This document shows positions 42,188-50,389 of a stretch of DNA of 64,000 bases, piece after piece. Source of the DNA: G025836975 sp048751585 (GTDB lineage Bacteria; Pseudomonadota; Gammaproteobacteria; Burkholderiales; Burkholderiaceae_B); the NCBI RefSeq assembly GCF_048751585.1, contig NZ_JAZHOB010000002.1, positions 62,001 through 126,000 of the forward strand. The letters are read 5' to 3'. The position numbers and the translations under genes are program-made. The notes beneath the pieces were generated by a model. That model did no database searches and was not told the DNA's origin. It was given only the letters and a program-made list of their open reading frames with translations. Each line of letters opens with the position of its first letter. The stretch's first letter is position 1.

Positions 42188-44881
42188 ATGAATAAAACGC
42201 TCATTATTGCCGAGAAACCCTCGGTAGCTCTGGATATTTCCCGCGCCCTGGGGGGCTTTACCCGGGAGGGCGACTATTTTGAAAGCGAGCAGTATGTACT
42301 GGCCTCCAGCATAGGCCACCTGCTCAGCCTGGTCGCCCCCAATGATCCCGTGCGCGGAAAATGGAGCTTTGCCCATCTGCCGGTCATTCCGCCGCAGTTC
42401 GAGCTGGGCCCCACCGACAAGCGCTCGGCTGAACGGTTGAAACTGCTGGTCAAGCTGCTCAAGCGCAAGGATGTCGATGCCATCATCAACGCCTGCGACG
42501 CGGGCCGCGAGGGCGAACTCATCTTCCGCTACATCGTGCAATTTTCGGGCGTTAAGAAACCCGTCACGCGTTTGTGGCTGCGATCCATGACCCAGGCCGC
42601 CATACGCGAGGCGTTCGCCAATCTGCGCGACGACGACACCATGAAGCCCCTGGAAGCCGCCGCACGGTCGCGCGCCGAGGCCGACTGGCTGGTTGGCATC
42701 AACGGCACACGCGCCATGACGGCCTTCAACAGCAAGGACGGCGGCTTTTTCAAGACGCCGGTGGGCCGGGTCCAGACACCCACGCTGGCCATTGTGGCTG
42801 AACGCGAAGAGCGCATACGCAAGTTCGTCTCGCGCGATTACTGGGAAGTGCATGCCACTTTCGTTGCCGCGGCGGGTTTCTACAACGGCCGCTGGTTCGA
42901 TCCCAAGTTCGTCCGCGACGAGCGCGACCCCGAACAGCGCGACTCCCGGCTGTGGTCCTTGCCGGCCGCGCAAACCATCGTCACGGCCTGCCGCGACCAG
43001 CCCGGCAGAGTCACCGAAGAGTCCAAGCCGTCCACCCAGATGTCGCCGGCGCTTTTCGATCTGACCTCGCTGCAGCGCGAAGCCAACTCGCGCTTCGGCT
43101 TCTCGGCCAAGACCACCTTGGCCCTGGCGCAAACGCTGTACGAGCGGCACAAGGCCCTGACCTATCCGCGTACCGATTCGCGCTATCTGCCCGAAGATTA
43201 TGTGCATACCGTTCAGCAGACCATGGAAGCGCTCTCCGAAGGCGGCTCCAGCGCGGCTGCCGGCCTGCGTCCTTTCGCCGACACGATATGCAAGCAGAAG
43301 TGGGTCAAGCCCAATCGGCGTATTTTCGATAATAAGAAAGTATCCGATCACTTCGCCATCATTCCAACCATGCAGATTCCGCGCGAACTGAGCGAAGCGG
43401 AAGGCAAAATCTACGATCTGGTGGCAAAGCGCTTCCTGTCGGTTTTCTTTCCCGCCGCCGAGTTTCGCCTGACTACCCGCGTTACCGAAGTCTCGGGGCA
43501 TCATTTCAAGACCGAGGGCAAGGTGCTGGTGGCGCCGGGTTGGCTGGCCATCTACGGGCGCGAAGCGCAAGGCGACGATACCAACCTGGTTGCCGTGTCC
43601 GACGGCGAGAAAGTAAAAACCGACGAAGTCGAAGCCAAGGGCCTGGCCACCAAGCCGCCGGCGCACTTCACCGAAGCCACCTTGCTGTCCGCCATGGAAG
43701 GCGCCGGCAAGCTGGTCGACGACGAGGCGCTGCGCGAAGCCATGTCCGAGCGCGGCCTGGGCACTCCGGCCACGCGGGCGGCCATCATCGAAGGCCTGCT
43801 CAACGAAGGCTATCTGCGGCGGGAAGGCCGCGACCTGATACCCAGCGCCAAAGCCCGTCAGTTGATGACCCTGCTGTCAGGCCTGGGCGTCAATGAACTG
43901 ACATCGCCCGAGCTCACCGGCGAATGGGAGCACCGCCTCAAGCAGATTGAGCAGCGCCAACTGGATCGCGACGAATTCATGCGCGAGATCGCCCAGATGA
44001 CCCAGGTTATCGTCAAGCGCGCCAAAGAATACGAGCGCGATACCGTGCCGGGCGACTACGCCACCCTGAGCACACCCTGCCCCAAATGCGGCGGCGTCGT
44101 AAAGGAGAACTACCGCCGTTATGCCTGCACCAACTGCGATTTTTCCATAGGCAAGCACCCGGGCGGCCGCACTTTCGAGATTCCGGAGGTCGAAGAGCTA
44201 TTGACCAAACGCGAACTCGGCCCGCTGCCCGGCTTCATCAGCAAAATGGGCCGGCCCTTCGCTGCGCTGCTGCGCATTACCGACGAATACAAGCTTGAAT
44301 TCGACTTCGGCCAGAAGGACGACGAAGACACCGAACCCGTGGACTTTTCCGGACACACTCCTGTGGGCAACTGCCCGAAATGCGGCAATAAGGTGTTCGA
44401 GTACGGCATGAATTATGTCTGCGAGAAATCCGTGGGGCCGGAGAAGACCTGCGATTTCCGCACCGGAAAAATGATACTGCAGCAGGAAATTTCGGCCGAG
44501 CAGGTTCACAAGCTGCTGACCGAAGGCAAAACCGATCTGCTGGACGGTTTCGTTTCCAGCCGCACCAATCGCAAGTTCAAGGCCTATTTGGCCAAGCAGG
44601 AGAACGGCAAGATCGGTTTCGAGTTCGAGCCGCGGCCCGAAAAGCCCGGACGCAAAACGGCCGCCAAGACCGCCGGTAAAACGACGGCAAAAGCGGCTTC
44701 CAAGACAGCGGCAAAGAAAGCCACGAAGACGGCAGCCAAGAAAACCACCGCCGACAAAACCGCAGCCAAGGCAGCAAGCAAGGCTCCGGCCAAGAAGGCG
44801 GCCCGCAAGGTTGCGGCAAAGAAAGCAGTCAAGGCAGTCGCGCTCCCGCCAGATACGGGGGATGACGATCCGCCGTTTTAA
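42188..44881 (+). CDS. topB: DNA topoisomerase III with histone H1-like tail
   Basis: 897 residues. A type IA topoisomerase that decatenates DNA by single-strand passage. The Toprim domain opens LIIAEKPSVALDISRALGG, with the metal site DAGREGE at 104-110. The active-site tyrosine is about residue 324 in TYPRTDSRYLPED. Two C-terminal zinc fingers follow (CPKCGG...CTNC and CPKCGN...CEK...C). From about residue 821 the protein ends in a Lys/Ala-rich repeat tail (AAK, TAAKK, KAAS units), then an acidic finish DTGDDDPPF. The tail resembles H1-like nucleoid proteins and should bind DNA non-specifically. Confidence 0.96.
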   Translation: MNKTLIIAEKPSVALDISRALGGFTREGDYFESEQYVLASSIGHLLSLVAPNDPVRGKWSFAHLPVIPPQFELGPTDKRSAERLKLLVKLLKRKDVDAIINACDAGREGELIFRYIVQFSGVKKPVTRLWLRSMTQAAIREAFANLRDDDTMKPLEAAARSRAEADWLVGINGTRAMTAFNSKDGGFFKTPVGRVQTPTLAIVAEREERIRKFVSRDYWEVHATFVAAAGFYNGRWFDPKFVRDERDPEQRDSRLWSLPAAQTIVTACRDQPGRVTEESKPSTQMSPALFDLTSLQREANSRFGFSAKTTLALAQTLYERHKALTYPRTDSRYLPEDYVHTVQQTMEALSEGGSSAAAGLRPFADTICKQKWVKPNRRIFDNKKVSDHFAIIPTMQIPRELSEAEGKIYDLVAKRFLSVFFPAAEFRLTTRVTEVSGHHFKTEGKVLVAPGWLAIYGREAQGDDTNLVAVSDGEKVKTDEVEAKGLATKPPAHFTEATLLSAMEGAGKLVDDEALREAMSERGLGTPATRAAIIEGLLNEGYLRREGRDLIPSAKARQLMTLLSGLGVNELTSPELTGEWEHRLKQIEQRQLDRDEFMREIAQMTQVIVKRAKEYERDTVPGDYATLSTPCPKCGGVVKENYRRYACTNCDFSIGKHPGGRTFEIPEVEELLTKRELGPLPGFISKMGRPFAALLRITDEYKLEFDFGQKDDEDTEPVDFSGHTPVGNCPKCGNKVFEYGMNYVCEKSVGPEKTCDFRTGKMILQQEISAEQVHKLLTEGKTDLLDGFVSSRTNRKFKAYLAKQENGKIGFEFEPRPEKPGRKTAAKTAGKTTAKAASKTAAKKATKTAAKKTTADKTAAKAASKAPAKKAARKVAAKKAVKAVALPPDTGDDDPPF

Positions 44882-44900
44882 GAAGCCCGTCCCTTGCCTG

Positions 44901-44935
44901 AAAAGCCCGATGAATACCTCATCGGGCTTTTTTTT
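44901..44935 (+). terminator. rho-independent terminator after topB
   Basis: The stem AAAGCCCGAT/ATCGGGCTTT with a 9-base loop runs straight into an uninterrupted run of T (to 44935). It starts 19 bases past the topB stop. This is the strongest terminator of the window. Confidence 0.93.
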
Positions 44936-44960
44936 GGCTTTGACGATACACAGGAACGGA

Positions 44961-44989
44961 TTGACTTTTTTCCATGCGTTCTCTAGCAT
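44961..44989 (+). promoter_or_regulatory. sigma-70 promoter of the RidA-FAH-Bug operon
   Basis: TTGACT (44961-44966) and TAGCAT (44984-44989) are separated by exactly 17 bases and point at the RidA gene. The predicted start point near 44996 falls inside the palindrome at 44990-45027. Confidence 0.7.
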
Positions 44990-45027
44990 TACAGAAATAA
45001 CAGTGAAATATCACTGTTATTTCTGTA
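44990..45027. promoter_or_regulatory. 17-bp-arm palindrome, predicted operator of the RidA-FAH-Bug operon
   Basis: TACAGAAATAACAGTGA (44990-45006) and its exact reverse complement (45011-45027) are separated by 4 bases. The palindrome starts directly after the -10 box and covers the expected transcription start, the classic place for a repressor. The GntR protein encoded at 47445 is the obvious candidate binder. In RNA it would form a strong 5' hairpin. Confidence 0.75.
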
Positions 45028-45057
45028 GGAAGATCACACTTTTCATTTGGAGCAATC

Positions 45058-45465
45058 ATGACCCGCAAGATCCGTATTACCAGTCCTCATGTAGCCGAAG
45101 CGGCGCCCGGCTTATGGTCCAACTGCCTGGTGGTTGACGACTCGGTATATTTCTCCGGCCTGACTTCCCGCGCCAACGATGGCGAAACCATTCATGGCGA
45201 TGACTCCTACGAGCAAGGAAAAGCCATTTTCTCGAAGATGAAGCACCTTATCGAAGCGGCCGGCGGAGAAATGGATGACATCGTCACATTGACCGTATAT
45301 GTCACCGATATGAAGCACAACCAAGGCGTCTGGAAGGCGCGCCGCGAATTCTTTACCGGGGATTTCCCCGCGTGTGCGCTGGTGGGTGTAGCCGCCCTGG
45401 CCAAGCCTGAAATCCTGGTGGAGATCCAGGGTCAAGCTCGCTTGAAGAAGGCTGCCGGCGTATGA
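45058..45465 (+). CDS. RidA (YjgF/YER057c/UK114) family protein
   Basis: 135 residues. The start MTRKIRITSPHVAEAAPGLWSNCLVVDDSVYFSGLTSR and the late block ARREFFTGDFPACALVGVAALAKPEILVEIQGQA are typical of the RidA fold (trimeric, with the ligand site between subunits). Classic RidA deaminates reactive enamines and imines; members inside catabolic operons often act as specialised deaminases or hydrolases. The arginine that normally binds the substrate carboxylate is not conserved in its usual form here, so a non-canonical role is likely. Its TGA overlaps the next ATG by four bases. Confidence 0.88.
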   Translation: MTRKIRITSPHVAEAAPGLWSNCLVVDDSVYFSGLTSRANDGETIHGDDSYEQGKAIFSKMKHLIEAAGGEMDDIVTLTVYVTDMKHNQGVWKARREFFTGDFPACALVGVAALAKPEILVEIQGQARLKKAAGV

Positions 45466-46331
45466 AGCTCGTTCGCTTCCAACATGGCGACCGCATCCGA
45501 ATAGGCCAGGTCCACGATGATCTCGTCGTCTCGCTGGCCACGCTGGACGACCTGTCAGCCCTCATCGGCAACTGGGAGCGCCATGCGGCGAAAGGAACCC
45601 TTGACGAGCCAACGCCGGGGTCGGGCCTGAAGGTCGAAGACCTTGCCTTGCTTGCTCCAGCCAGCCCGCCACGCAATGTCATATGCGTAGGATGGAACTA
45701 CCTGAAGCATTTCAACGAAAGCATCGGCAAGCGCGAAGGCCAGGAAGTCGACCTTCCCGACCATCCCACGTTTTTCAGCAAGCTCCCCACCACCATTGCC
45801 GGGCCCAACGATGCGTTGCCCTTGCATCAGGCATATACGGCCAAGCTGGATTGGGAGGTCGAACTGGCGGTGGTAATAGGAAAAGGCGGGCGGGATATCA
45901 AGGAAAAGGACGCGCTGAAGCATGTATTCGGCTATACCGTAGCCAATGACATCAGCGCACGGGATCTGCAAAGAGCCCATGGCGGGCAATGGTTCAAAGG
46001 TAAAAGCCTGGACCTGACCTGCCCTTTGGGGCCTGTTCTCGTCACCGCCGACGAGCTTGGCGACCCTCAGAACCTGGAGATCACCTGCCATGTCAATGGC
46101 AAGCTGATGCAGTCCGGTCATACGGGCCGCCAGATTTTCACAGTGGCCCGTGTGATTGCAGAGCTTTCGGCCGGACTTACGCTGCTTCCCGGAGACCTTA
46201 TCCTTACCGGCACCCCTGAAGGCATCGGGGCCGCCCGGACCCCGCCAATTTTCTTGAAGGATGGCGACATCGTCGAATGCGGCATCGAGAAAATCGGCGT
46301 TCTGCGCAATCTCATGCAATCAACGCTCTGA
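45462..46331 (+). CDS. fumarylacetoacetate hydrolase family protein
   Basis: 289 residues, with ATGA overlap to the RidA gene. The N-terminal domain (about 1-65) precedes the FAH core: VICVGWNYLKHFNES, then PTFFSKLPTTIAGPNDAL, DWEVELAVVIGKGGRDI with metal-binding acidic residues, YTVANDISARDLQR and the closing LLPGDLILTGTPEGIG. Family members hydrolyse or isomerise 2,4-dioxo acids and hydroxymuconate-type products at the end of aromatic ring degradation. The exact substrate is not decidable. Together with RidA it suggests catabolism of a nitrogen-containing ring compound (inference). Confidence 0.9.
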   Translation: MKLVRFQHGDRIRIGQVHDDLVVSLATLDDLSALIGNWERHAAKGTLDEPTPGSGLKVEDLALLAPASPPRNVICVGWNYLKHFNESIGKREGQEVDLPDHPTFFSKLPTTIAGPNDALPLHQAYTAKLDWEVELAVVIGKGGRDIKEKDALKHVFGYTVANDISARDLQRAHGGQWFKGKSLDLTCPLGPVLVTADELGDPQNLEITCHVNGKLMQSGHTGRQIFTVARVIAELSAGLTLLPGDLILTGTPEGIGAARTPPIFLKDGDIVECGIEKIGVLRNLMQSTL

Positions 46332-46396
46332 ACCGCAGCGAAGCGCATGCCGCGAAAAACCCCCGTTGCATATTCAACTGAACATCAGGACAAAAC

Positions 46397-47353
46397 ATGA
46401 AAAAGCTAATTCTTACTTTGGGTCTTGCATTGAGCTGCTTCGGCGCAACAGCCGAAACGTTTCCTTCCAAGCCTTTGACCTTGATCGTGCCTTACACCGC
46501 GGGCGGGTCATCCGATGCACTGGCTCGCGCATTGGGCCAATCCGTCAGCAAGCAGACCGGCCAGAGCGTTGTCATCGAGAACCGGCCCGGCGGCAGCACC
46601 GTGATCGGGGCGCAAGGCTTGCTGTCCAAACCGGACGACGGCCACGCCGCTTTGCTGATTGCGGCCAGCTTCGTCATCAACCCCTATCTGCTGAACAAGC
46701 TGCCCTACGACAGCGAGAGGGATTTCCAGGCGGTTACCCAGCTGGCTTCGAATCCGCATGTTTTGGTGGTTAGCCCCAATGTTCCGGCGAACAATCTTTC
46801 CGAGTTTCTGGCCTGGGCCAAGAAGCCGGAAACCAAGGGTTCCTTTTCCTCCTTCGGCAATGGTTCATCGGGGCATCTAGGCTTCGAACTGCTGAAGAAG
46901 CACGCGGGCCTGGATATGCTGCACGTTCCTTACAAGGGATCCGCCCCCGCCACCATGGCCGTTCTAAGCGGCGAAGTCGACGCCACGCTGGGCGATGTGG
47001 GCGTGGTCATGCCGCACATCCTGGGCGGAAAGCTGAAAGCCATTGCAATCACCGGCACAGAGCGTTCACCCGGCTTGCCGAACGTGCCCACCTTTGACGA
47101 AAGCGGCCTGAAGGGTTACTCCTCGCAAACATGGATGGGCTTGCTGGTCAGCTCCGGCGTACCCGCCGAACGTGTACAACGCCTTAACGAGCTTTTCGTT
47201 TCCGCGCTGCAACAGCCCGAAGTTCAGGCCATACTGGCTCAACAAGGGATGCAGGCGCGGCCGTCCAGTCCCGAAGCGTTCAAGGCATTCATGGCTTCGG
47301 AAGGCGCCAAGTACAAGACCGCAATACAAGAGTCCAATGCGCGTATAGATTGA
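46397..47353 (+). CDS. Bug family (TctC-type) tripartite tricarboxylate receptor
   Basis: 318 residues with AGGA before the ATG and a signal peptide of about 20 residues (to FGATA-E). The family opening FPSKPLTLIVPYTAGGSSDALARALGQ is followed by VIENRPGGSTVIGAQGLLSKPDDGH, GHLGFELLKKHAGLDMLHVPYKGSAPA and SEGAKYKTAIQE at the end. It is a periplasmic carboxylate-type receptor. It would capture the substrate for the RidA/FAH enzymes encoded just upstream. No TctA/TctB membrane genes are present, as is usual for Bug proteins of this family. Confidence 0.94.
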   Translation: MKKLILTLGLALSCFGATAETFPSKPLTLIVPYTAGGSSDALARALGQSVSKQTGQSVVIENRPGGSTVIGAQGLLSKPDDGHAALLIAASFVINPYLLNKLPYDSERDFQAVTQLASNPHVLVVSPNVPANNLSEFLAWAKKPETKGSFSSFGNGSSGHLGFELLKKHAGLDMLHVPYKGSAPATMAVLSGEVDATLGDVGVVMPHILGGKLKAIAITGTERSPGLPNVPTFDESGLKGYSSQTWMGLLVSSGVPAERVQRLNELFVSALQQPEVQAILAQQGMQARPSSPEAFKAFMASEGAKYKTAIQESNARID

Positions 47354-47361
47354 TGACCCGT

Positions 47362-47434
47362 ACGCCGGCCTGAAGGCCGGCGTCTATAATGAAGCGCATA
47401 CCACTTGCGGCACGCCCGGCTTCAGGCGTTTTTT
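47362..47434 (+). promoter_or_regulatory. competing hairpins between Bug and GntR genes (attenuator-like)
   Basis: Hairpin A is ACGCCGGCC/GGCCGGCGT (47362-47370 with 47375-47383). Hairpin B is ACGCC/GGCGT (47412-47416 with 47425-47429), followed by T-rich sequence. The second arm of A (47369-47383) can instead pair with 47412-47426 at 13 of 15 positions, so the structures exclude each other. GntR begins 10 bases after the T-run. Confidence 0.45.
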
Positions 47435-47444
47435 CTTTTACTCT

Positions 47445-48128
47445 ATGTCAAAAGCCTCAGCGAACCCGAAACCCTCCCGAAAGAAGAACAGCACCACCAC
47501 GGGACCGGCTTCCTCTTTGGGCGAACAGGCTTATGTAGCTATAAAACGCTTGATCCTCACCCGGGAGCTCAAACCCGGCGATCAGGTGAACGTGGCTCAA
47601 CTCAGCACTCATCTCGAGCTGGGAAGAAACCCCATACATCTTGCCATCCATCGACTGGACCGCGAAGGCCTGGTCGCCATCCTCCCTCGCAAGGGCATTC
47701 TGATCAAGGCCGAGACACTCGACAGTTTCCTTGAACTGATCGAATCGCGCCAACTGATCGAGCCCTATCTTACGGGGTTGGCGGTGGAACGGGCCACACC
47801 TGAATTGATGGCCAGGCTGCAGGAAATACTGGATCAGGGATGGGAAAGGTTCCATGCGCAAGACCGGCTGGGCAGCATGGAAACGGACCGTATTTTTCAT
47901 CAAACGATATACGAATCCGCTGGCAACAGCCTGTTGGCGGAATTTGCGCTGCAGTTGCTCGATCGCTCCATGAGGCTCTGGTTCCGCCCCGCTGCTCCGG
48001 ATGGAGGCAAGCCGAACGTGGCGGAGCTGGCCGAACTTGCCGAATCCATCAAGCGTGGCGACAAGGAAGCCGCCATCTCTCAAATGAAAGAGCACATCGG
48101 TTCGGTCCAGAGGAAGTATCTGAGTTGA
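47445..48128 (+). CDS. GntR family regulator (FCD subfamily)
   Basis: 227 residues. A basic, Ser/Thr-rich N-terminal extension (1-28) precedes the winged helix AYVAIKRLILTRELKPGDQVNVAQLSTHLELGRNPIHLAIHRLDREGLVAILPRKG and a C-terminal FCD ligand domain. It differs clearly from the two GntR proteins of the 18-26 kb island. It is the last gene downstream of RidA, FAH and Bug and probably controls that unit through the palindrome at 44990. No good ribosome site precedes the ATG, which follows a terminator-like hairpin, so expression may be low. Confidence 0.88.
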   Translation: MSKASANPKPSRKKNSTTTGPASSLGEQAYVAIKRLILTRELKPGDQVNVAQLSTHLELGRNPIHLAIHRLDREGLVAILPRKGILIKAETLDSFLELIESRQLIEPYLTGLAVERATPELMARLQEILDQGWERFHAQDRLGSMETDRIFHQTIYESAGNSLLAEFALQLLDRSMRLWFRPAAPDGGKPNVAELAELAESIKRGDKEAAISQMKEHIGSVQRKYLS

Positions 48129-48150
48129 ACGCAAGAGTGCCGCAACCAGG

Positions 48151-49218
48151 TCAACTGCTTGCGCGCACCATCAATTCAAAACCCAGATCCACCGTCGTTT
48201 CAGGTATGGGTTCATTGCGCATCAGGCGCAGCAGCATCTGAGCCGCCTTCAAACCTATTTCGCGCCGGGGTGTGCGCAGGCTGGTCAGCGCGGGCAGCAT
48301 CTGTTCATTTCCGGGCAGGTCGTTGAAGCCTACGACGCTTAATCGATCCGGCACCGGAATACCCATGCGCAAGGCTTCCAGCAAGCCGCCGTGGGCCAGG
48401 TCGTCATTGCAATAGAAAATGCCGTCGATGTCGGGATGCCGCGTCAGCAACTGCCTGAATGTTTCCGCTCCCAGGGCCAGGGACGAGGGTTCGGCCTTGA
48501 GGATTTCCAGCTCGGGATCGTAGCGGCCGGCTTTCCGCAGGGCGGCCCTGAAGCCTTGAGCGCGCTCCATCGTGCGCGGATCCAGCTGGGCGCCCACGAA
48601 CGCGATCTTCTTGCGGCCGCGCTCCAGCAGATGCCCTACGACCCGCCTGGCGGCCTCGTCTTGCGAAAACCCCACGCAGTGCAGCGATGGATCCGCGCTG
48701 AGCTCCATGACATGCACGCAAGGCGTGCGGCTGTCCCTGACCATTTTGCGCTGGCTATCGCTGCGATCCAGGCCGGTAAGGATGATGCCCGCGGGGCGGT
48801 GGGAAAGATAGCTTTCCAGCAATGCCGCTTCGCGCTCGGGCTGATAGCGCGTGATGCCCACAAAGACCTGGTATCCCGCCTCCCACATGGATTCCTGCAC
48901 CGCCTCCAGCAAATCGGTGAACAAGGTATTTGACAGCATGGGTATCAGCACCACCACATGAGTGCTCTTGGCGGACGCCAGCGCGCGCGCAGACGGGTCG
49001 GGCCGATAGCCCAGCTTGTCGACCGCGGAGCGCACGCGAGCGGCGAGCTCCGAATCGACGCTGGTCTTTCCGCTGACCACACGCGAGGCGGTGATGGGGC
49101 TGACTCCCGCAATGGCGGCCACATCCGAAAGGGTGACCCGGCCGGTGGCCCGGCTGCGCGACCGCATCTTTTTTGCTGGAGGCGCCACGCCCTTGGCAGA
49201 CGGAGGAGATTGGGTCAT
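48151..49218 (-). CDS. LacI family regulator (gluconate-type)
   Basis: 355 residues from ATG 49218, chosen because AGGGA lies upstream; an earlier ATG at 49248 adds 10 residues and would put coding sequence next to the operator. The HTH with hinge is VTLSDVAAIAGVSPITASRVVSG through RPDPSARALAS. The periplasmic-binding-protein-like effector domain follows (VVVLIPMLSNTLFTDLLEAV and onward to VVGFNDLPGNEQMLPALTSLRTP). It is divergent from gluconate kinase and a TRAP importer and has matching palindromes between. It is most likely a repressor released by gluconate or a phosphorylated sugar acid. Confidence 0.9.
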   Translation of the reverse strand: MTQSPPSAKGVAPPAKKMRSRSRATGRVTLSDVAAIAGVSPITASRVVSGKTSVDSELAARVRSAVDKLGYRPDPSARALASAKSTHVVVLIPMLSNTLFTDLLEAVQESMWEAGYQVFVGITRYQPEREAALLESYLSHRPAGIILTGLDRSDSQRKMVRDSRTPCVHVMELSADPSLHCVGFSQDEAARRVVGHLLERGRKKIAFVGAQLDPRTMERAQGFRAALRKAGRYDPELEILKAEPSSLALGAETFRQLLTRHPDIDGIFYCNDDLAHGGLLEALRMGIPVPDRLSVVGFNDLPGNEQMLPALTSLRTPRREIGLKAAQMLLRLMRNEPIPETTVDLGFELMVRASS

Positions 49219-49249
49219 TAGCGTAATCCCTAGCTTGTGCTTCGCCATT

Positions 49250-49263
49250 AGATAGCGCTATCT
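49250..49263. promoter_or_regulatory. predicted LacI-type operator 1 (perfect palindrome)
   Basis: AGATAGCGCTATCT is a 14-bp perfect palindrome with the central GCGC core typical of LacI/GntR-type operators. It lies 32 bp ahead of the lacI-type start (ATG 49218) and 110 bp ahead of gluconate kinase. Confidence 0.75.
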
Positions 49264-49328
49264 TGCGCCTTGGCCGATTTTGGCTGAAACACTCATTTTA
49301 CGGAAGTTTCCTTTTTTTTCAATGCCAA

Positions 49329-49342
49329 AGATAGCGCTACCT
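49329..49342. promoter_or_regulatory. predicted LacI-type operator 2
   Basis: AGATAGCGCTACCT differs from operator 1 at one base. Its centre is 79 bp from that of operator 1, near a whole number of helical turns, as in repression loops. It lies 31 bp before the chosen gntK start. Confidence 0.7.
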
Positions 49343-49372
49343 CAACTAATGGCAATCTCCAGCGGAACAGGC

Positions 49373-49894
49373 ATGGGCGGCCGGCTGGCCGTCGTCGTCA
49401 TGGGCGTCTCGGGCAGCGGCAAATCCACGGTCGCCGAAGCGCTGGCGCAAGCATTGGGATGGCAATTCATCGAAGGCGACGCCTTCCATAGCGCGGTCAA
49501 TCACGCCAAGATGCAGGCCGGCATTCCGCTGACCGATGCGGACCGCGCATCGTGGCTGGATGCGCTGGGCGCACAGTTGGCTTTGGCTGTGGAAGAAGGC
49601 GTCCTGCTCAGTTGTTCCGCGCTGAAGCTGAACTACCGCGAGCGATTGCGCGGCTGCGTCCCGGGGCTGCGCTTCATCTGGCTGGACGTGAACCGCGATA
49701 TGGCGGCCGCCCGCGTGGCGGGGCGCGGCGCCGCGCATTTCTTTCCCGCCACTCTCATAGACAGCCAATTCCAGGCTCTCGAACCGCCCGTCGATGAACC
49801 CGGCCTGCTGCGCATCGCCGGCGATATTCCTCTTCCAGACATTATCCAAACAGCCACCCGCTGGCTACAGGCGAGACCCCATGAAGACATCTGA
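49373..49894 (+). CDS. gntK: gluconokinase
   Basis: 173 residues from ATG 49373, which has GGAACAGG upstream and gives the family length; in-frame starts at 49280 and 49349 would run through operator 2. The P-loop GVSGSGKS is at 11-18 in VVVMGVSGSGKSTVAEALA. The substrate region FIEGDAFHSAVNHAKMQAGIPLTDADRASWLDAL and SCSALKLNYRERLR are classic GntK. It phosphorylates D-gluconate to 6-phosphogluconate in the cytoplasm. Its end overlaps the TRAP small permease start by 14 bp, so uptake and phosphorylation are coupled. Confidence 0.95.
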   Translation: MGGRLAVVVMGVSGSGKSTVAEALAQALGWQFIEGDAFHSAVNHAKMQAGIPLTDADRASWLDALGAQLALAVEEGVLLSCSALKLNYRERLRGCVPGLRFIWLDVNRDMAAARVAGRGAAHFFPATLIDSQFQALEPPVDEPGLLRIAGDIPLPDIIQTATRWLQARPHEDI

Positions 49895-50384
49895 AGAAAT
49901 CCCGCAAGGGGAAAGGCCCAAACCGGCGCTGCATAAAGCCGCCGAAATATTCCTGGCGGCCACCCTGACCATCATGGTCATTGCCGTATTCAGCAATGTG
50001 GTGCTGCGCTATGCCTTCGACACGGGCTTCGTGCTGTACGAAGAACTGTCCCGCCTGCTGTTCGTATGGCTGGTCTGCGTGGGCACGGCCCTGGCCGCCT
50101 ACGAAAACAAGCATTTGAACTTCACTCTGGTGATCGATCGCGTCGGCCCGCGAACCCGCAGCGCCTTGTACTACCTGGCCCATCTTATCGGCGCCGTCAT
50201 CCTGGGCATGGTCATCAAAGGATCATGGGATCAGGTGCTGGCCGGCATGCAAAGCTTCAGCCCGGTCATGGGCTATCCGCTGGCGCTGGCCGCGGCCGCG
50301 ACGCTCTTCATGGCCTGCGTCATGGAGTTGCTGCTATTCAAAGAAGTCCTCATCGACCGACCATCGACACGGAAAGGGTGCTGA
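49881..50384 (+). CDS. TRAP transporter small permease (DctQ type), system 1
   Basis: 167 residues from ATG 49881, overlapping gntK. Four membrane helices are visible, with the family motif FVLYEELSRLLFVWLVCVGTALA in the second and third. A polar N-terminal extension of about 22 residues precedes helix 1. It couples the periplasmic binding protein to the large permease in a Na+-driven importer. Gene order gntK-Q-M-P points to gluconate or a related aldonate as substrate. Confidence 0.92.
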   Translation: MKTSEEIPQGERPKPALHKAAEIFLAATLTIMVIAVFSNVVLRYAFDTGFVLYEELSRLLFVWLVCVGTALAAYENKHLNFTLVIDRVGPRTRSALYYLAHLIGAVILGMVIKGSWDQVLAGMQSFSPVMGYPLALAAAATLFMACVMELLLFKEVLIDRPSTRKGC

Positions 50385-50389
50385 ACGCC

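Noticed and set aside
42155..43666. Minus-strand 503-codon open frame opposite topB
   Set aside because: Shadow of topB; no recognisable domains and no ribosome site.
44650..44881. Short repetitive DNA considered as a CRISPR or tandem repeat array
   Set aside because: The repetition follows codons of a Lys/Ala-rich protein tail and has no regular spacers.
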